The notes under the pieces are model-generated. The model did no database searches. It worked only from the letters and a program-made list of their open reading frames with translations, and had not been told where the DNA came from. Made by a program: the position numbers and the translations under genes. Of a DNA stretch of 37,420 bases, positions 35,101-37,420 are shown piece by piece. Source of the DNA: Atribacteraceae bacterium. GTDB taxonomy: Bacteria; Atribacterota; Atribacteria; Atribacterales; Atribacteraceae. Location: NCBI GenBank assembly GCA_035477455.1, contig DATIKP010000032.1:1-37420 (forward strand), written 5' to 3'. The first letter of the stretch is position 1. The number at the start of each line of letters is the position of its first letter.

Positions 35101-35275
35101 TCATTTTGCACCGGAGAATGATGATGATCTTCGTTGTCTGATGGAGGAATACCGCGATTTTGTTCAGTCTGAAACCATGGCGAGAAAGCTGTCTTTCAAT
35201 CCTGCTCACAACCAGGCTTTTACCCGGGAATGCATTGTTGGAGACAAAAAAATCCGAATTTCCTTAGAGAGGTGA
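32129..35275 (+). CDS. ileS: Isoleucyl-tRNA synthetase, type 2 (IleS2-like)
   Basis: A 1048-aa class I synthetase charging tRNA-Ile in the cytosol. The HIGH motif appears as HAGH (H55-H58) in [20 protein letters not shown], and KMSKS as KMSKH (593-597). The editing domain (about 185-400) includes [15 protein letters not shown] and the [15 protein letters not shown] segment. [29 protein letters not shown] and the long C-terminus place it with the eukaryote-like type-2 enzymes rather than the common bacterial IleS1. Type-2 enzymes are typically insensitive to mupirocin (family knowledge). ATG 32129 follows GGAAGG. It is followed directly by the LysM-peptidase gene. Confidence 0.93.
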   Translation: [1048 protein letters not shown]

Positions 35276-35278
35276 GTG

Positions 35279-36847
35279 ATGGAATGGACATGGTTAACTA
35301 AAAAAGGTTTTTTATCAGTTATCGCCTGGGGTACCCTATTTCTGCTCTCTTCAACGTCTGTTCTTTATGCCGCTGTCACCCATACGGTACAGCCGGGTGA
35401 TACCCTTTGGAAGATTTCCAGACAGTACGACGTCCCCCTGGAAAAAATTTATGAACTCAATGGACTCACTCAAAATTCCCTCCTCCGAGTGGGGATGAAC
35501 ATCGAAATTTCTGGTGTCGGCGCCGGAGCAGCGTCCTCCTTCACCTATACCATCAAGCCCGGTGATAGCCTCTGGGAGATTTCCCGGCACTACAATGTCT
35601 CTCTCCGGGCCCTCTTGGACGCCAATGGTTTCACCGATCAAACCATCCTCCGTGTCGGCCAGGTGATTACTATTCCCGTTACTTCAGCGGCAACCGGAAC
35701 CGGTCAAGCCACCTCACGGAATGCATCGGTGTCGAGTATGGTCACCTATACCATCAAGCCCGGTGATAGCCTCTGGGAGATTTCCCGGCACTACAATGTC
35801 TCTCTCCGGGCCCTCTTGGACGCCAATGGTTTCACCGATCAAACCATCCTCCGTGTCGGCCAGCTCATCAGAGTTCCTTCGTCCTCACCGGCGGCAAGTT
35901 CAACATCAACTCCTGCCTCCCCGACAATTCACAAAGTCAGATCCGGTGAATCGCTCTGGCTTATATCCCGAATATATGGTTTATCCCTACGATCTATCAT
36001 GGAAGCCAACAGCTTGAACGAGTCCAGCGTGCTGCGGGTGGGAATGCCGCTATCCATTCCTGTAGATGCTGAGGAGGGAACCAGCGCTGTGTCGACAAGT
36101 GTTCAGGCAGGCAGAGAAAGCTTTACCTATACTATCGAACCCGGTGATAGCCTCTGGGAGATTTCCCGGAAGTTTGGAGTGAATCTGCAAACGTTGATGA
36201 GCGTTAACAATCTGGGAAATTCCTCTCGCCTGCAGATCAACCAGATCTTGGTCATTCCCGGAGGACAAGCACCGAGGCAGGTTGCGGATCAGACATCCAG
36301 AGAATACGAGATCTATCGGGTCACAGCTGGGGATAGTCTTTGGAGTGTTTCCAGACGCTTCAGAGTATCCCTTAACCAATTGATGAGTGTTAACGGACTT
36401 TCCCAAAACAGCACGATTAGGATCGGACAGACCCTCCGGATCCCGGCTTATATCAGTGGAAACTATGGGTCCAGAACCGAAAGAATGGCTTGGCCGCTCA
36501 ACGGACGGGTGTCTTCACCCTATGGAAGGAGGGGAACCGGGTTTCACACCGGTATCGATATCCCGTCGCCGGCCGGAACGCCGATCAGGGCGGCGATGAG
36601 CGGCGTTGTCAGCTTCAGTGGCTGGATGAGGGGGTACGGACGTACCGTGATCATCGATCACCCGAACGGTATACAGACTCTCTATGCTCATAACCAAGTC
36701 AACTTGGTTTCCCGGGGTCAGCGGGTCAATCAGGGAGATTCGATTGCCCGGGTGGGTATGAGCGGCAATGCAACTGGCTATCATAGCCATTTCGAAATCC
36801 GGAGAAATGGCCGGCACTTAGACCCTATGGAATTTCTCAGCCGTTAA
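35279..36847 (+). CDS. Six-LysM M23-family murein peptidase
   Basis: A 522-aa exported cell-wall enzyme. An N-terminal signal peptide (KKGFLSVIAWGTLFLLSSTS, cleavage near LYAA) is followed by six LysM repeats (about 36-80, 90-132, 157-200, 222-265, 284-328 and 343-388), most with the core PGDSLWEISR. A C-terminal LytM/M23 domain has intact zinc and catalytic motifs: FHTGIDI (H423, D427) and YHSHFEI (H502, H504). It should bind peptidoglycan and cut cross-link peptides, or activate amidases. Repeats 2 and 3 are identical in DNA over 122 bp. ATG 35279 lies just after the ileS stop (TGAGTGATG), so the two are coupled. Confidence 0.9.
   Translation: MEWTWLTKKGFLSVIAWGTLFLLSSTSVLYAAVTHTVQPGDTLWKISRQYDVPLEKIYELNGLTQNSLLRVGMNIEISGVGAGAASSFTYTIKPGDSLWEISRHYNVSLRALLDANGFTDQTILRVGQVITIPVTSAATGTGQATSRNASVSSMVTYTIKPGDSLWEISRHYNVSLRALLDANGFTDQTILRVGQLIRVPSSSPAASSTSTPASPTIHKVRSGESLWLISRIYGLSLRSIMEANSLNESSVLRVGMPLSIPVDAEEGTSAVSTSVQAGRESFTYTIEPGDSLWEISRKFGVNLQTLMSVNNLGNSSRLQINQILVIPGGQAPRQVADQTSREYEIYRVTAGDSLWSVSRRFRVSLNQLMSVNGLSQNSTIRIGQTLRIPAYISGNYGSRTERMAWPLNGRVSSPYGRRGTGFHTGIDIPSPAGTPIRAAMSGVVSFSGWMRGYGRTVIIDHPNGIQTLYAHNQVNLVSRGQRVNQGDSIARVGMSGNATGYHSHFEIRRNGRHLDPMEFLSR
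35541..35662 (+). repeat. 122-bp perfect direct repeat, copy 1
   Basis: Identical in every base to 35742-35863. It encodes the second LysM repeat. The offset is 201 bp, which keeps the frame, so recombination between copies would remove or add exactly one LysM domain with its linker (67 codons). Confidence 0.95.
35742..35863 (+). repeat. 122-bp perfect direct repeat, copy 2
   Basis: Identical to 35541-35662 including synonymous positions, and encodes the third LysM repeat. The flanking linkers differ, so the duplication or gene conversion was limited to the domain. Confidence 0.95.
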
Positions 36848-36909
36848 GTTTTATTGAAACCTCCGTTCTTTGATTCATATCGTATCATGGGATACGGAAA
36901 ATAACTCTG

Positions 36910-36956
36910 GGCGGCTCCGGTTTCAACCGGTGATTAATTGGCAATCCGGAGCCGCC
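36910..36956. terminator. Large GC-rich hairpin after the LysM peptidase
   Basis: GGCGGCTCCGG (36910-36920) pairs perfectly with CCGGAGCCGCC (36946-36956) around a 25-nt loop. A competing CCGGTT/AACCGG hairpin (36917-36930) overlaps the left arm. No U tract follows on the plus strand; a loose T-rich stretch follows on the minus strand. It could terminate or protect the ends of transcripts from either side. Confidence 0.4.
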
Positions 36957-36975
36957 GTGCGTGATATAGAAACTA

Positions 36976-37113
36976 TTACACTGCAAACTGCTTCATAGGC
37001 CTCTTGATGCCATTCTCCTCCCCTGCGAGAAAAACAGTGATGGATATCCATCCTTGCGATCCACCGCCGAGTACCGAGTGGTTGGCCCCTCCTCCTCTGT
37101 AGAAATTTTTCAT
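36976..37113 (-). CDS. Possible 45-aa small protein
   Basis: A 45-codon minus-strand frame beginning MKNFYRGGGANHSVLGGG, with a hydrophobic centre (WISITVFLAG) and ending MKQFAV. The ribosome site is weak (GAGAG upstream). Two TTGACA hexamers precede it on the minus strand, and the GC-rich hairpin follows its stop. Composition is protein-like, but the family is unknown and it may be chance. Confidence 0.3.
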   Translation of the reverse strand: MKNFYRGGGANHSVLGGGSQGWISITVFLAGEENGIKRPMKQFAV

Positions 37114-37144
37114 ATCTGTCAAAACTCTCTGTCAATATTCTCTT

Positions 37145-37188
37145 AAAAGGGGGTGTTTTATTCTCACAAAATGTCCCCCCCTTTTTTT
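37145..37188. terminator. Bidirectional intrinsic terminator
   Basis: AAAAGGGGG (37145-37153) pairs with the C run and following Ts (37175-37185), around an internal partly paired TGTTTT/AAAATG stretch. Seven Ts (37182-37188) end the plus-strand copy. The minus strand ends in TTTTAAGAG. It lies just after the stop of the small minus-strand gene at 37193 and could end transcripts from both sides. Confidence 0.6.
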
Positions 37189-37192
37189 ATCT

Positions 37193-37351
37193 TTATCGAA
37201 ATGGAAGAGCCTTCCCCTCACTGCTACTCATCATCAGGCCAGGGTAACGGTACAGGGCCTCCCGGATTGCCCGATGAGTATAACCTGCATTCCCGCTAAC
37301 ACCTAACGAGTCGGTTGTAGGATAGTCCGAAAGTCGTTGAAGCACCTGCAT
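37193..37351 (-). CDS. Small hypothetical protein
   Basis: A 52-aa protein from ATG 37351 (MQVLQRLSDYPTTDSLGVSG ... PFR), behind GCAGGA with about 10-nt spacing. The frame is open from ATG 37402 (69 aa), so a longer form starting within the inverted repeat is possible. GYTHRAIREALYRYPG looks like a helical segment with basic residues; no named family is recognised. A terminator follows immediately, which supports a real short transcript. Confidence 0.4.
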   Translation of the reverse strand: MQVLQRLSDYPTTDSLGVSGNAGYTHRAIREALYRYPGLMMSSSEGKALPFR

Positions 37352-37377
37352 CTTGAGCATTTCCTGCTTGCATGTTC

Positions 37378-37409
37378 CCTCGTTATGTGATAGACTATAC
37401 ATAACGAGG
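37378..37409. promoter_or_regulatory. Inverted-repeat operator in a divergent promoter region
   Basis: CCTCGTTATG (37378-37387) and CATAACGAGG (37400-37409) are perfect 10-nt arms around 12 bp. The spacer holds a minus-strand TATAGT (37399-37394) and a plus-strand TAGACT (37391-37396), the latter 17 bp after TTGCAT (37368-37373). Each arm ends in a Shine-Dalgarno-like GAGG pointing outward. This fits a regulator binding site controlling two divergent short-leader transcripts. Confidence 0.5.
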
Positions 37410-37417
37410 AGGTGGCT

Positions 37418-37420
37418 GTG
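37418..37420 (+). CDS. Possible start of the next gene, cut by the window end
   Basis: GTG at the last three bases follows GAGGAGGT with a short spacer, just downstream of the inverted-repeat operator. Only the start codon is visible, so neither the frame nor the product can be tested. Confidence 0.3.

Noticed and set aside
35276-36847. LysM repeats as a possible phage endolysin
   Set aside because: The signal peptide, six LysM domains and M23 domain next to ileS without phage genes fit a host cell-wall enzyme.
36923-37135. 70-codon minus-strand frame MTESFDRYEKF...
   Set aside because: Its start lies inside the TTGACA repeats, and a different frame from ATG 37113 in the same DNA looks more protein-like; neither is certain.
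1-37420. tRNA, rRNA, CRISPR array, prophage or full IS
   Set aside because: No cloverleaf with CCA-type end, no rRNA-like stretch, no regularly spaced repeats, and no integrase or capsid genes were seen in the intergenic regions or reading frames.

Overview
The window is ordinary bacterial chromosome: about 40 genes, mid-range GC (estimated by eye near 50%), strong purine-rich Shine-Dalgarno sites, and many GTG/TTG starts and 4-22 bp gene overlaps. No rRNA, tRNA, CRISPR array, prophage or complete insertion sequence was seen. The gene set fits an anaerobic or thermophilic, deep-branching bacterium: NfeD/FloA, LarC, a long type-2 isoleucyl-tRNA synthetase, citramalate synthase, GlgC/GalT-like sugar-nucleotide enzymes, an M42 aminopeptidase, TldD/TldE and an RCKP-type rubredoxin-like mini-protein. 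An Atribacterota-like lineage is possible, but I cannot assign a phylum from sequence alone.

Layout. (1) 1-3.3 kb, plus: an nfeD-floA membrane-domain operon with a small uncharacterised third gene, a 234-bp inverted-repeat element, a 66-aa orphan and a strong terminator. (2) 3.3-6.8 kb, minus: larC, whose stop codon lies inside that terminator; a thioredoxin-like exported protein; and a TolB-like beta-propeller. (3) 6.9-9.9 kb, plus: a cytidylate-kinase-like protein fused to a PD-(D/E)XK-like domain, then hpt, hisC, a HAD-phosphatase remnant and the RCKP mini-protein. (4) 10.2-11.9 kb, minus: an ABC exporter permease and ATPase. (5) 12-18 kb, plus: NagD-type HAD phosphatase, citramalate synthase, a degenerate phosphoglucose-isomerase homologue, a PHP hydrolase, FolD and a YfcE-type phosphoesterase. 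(6) 18.2-27.5 kb, plus: two GlgC paralogues enclosing a DUF4384/Ig-like exported protein, Hsp20, Lon, an M42 peptidase and a GalT-like enzyme. (7) 27.8-31.7 kb, plus: a tightly overlapping unit of a small membrane coiled-coil protein, a PpiC-type foldase, TldD and TldE. (8) 31.7-36.9 kb, plus: a degenerate IS remnant whose edge forms a promoter, then ileS and a six-LysM M23 peptidase. (9) 36.9-37.4 kb: hairpins, two small minus-strand ORFs and an inverted repeat at a divergent start.

Likely themes are envelope organisation and quality control (NfeD, FloA, Lon, Hsp20, PpiC, TldDE, LysM-M23), storage-sugar nucleotide chemistry (GlgC x2, GalT-like, Pgi-like) and biosynthesis (isoleucine via citramalate, folate C1, histidine, purine salvage). 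The most unusual items are the kinase/nuclease-like fusion next to hpt, the IS-edge hybrid promoter upstream of a type-2 IleRS, the larC/terminator overlap, the GalT-like enzyme between two different GlgCs, and several promoter-like elements placed to give leaderless or very short leaders.
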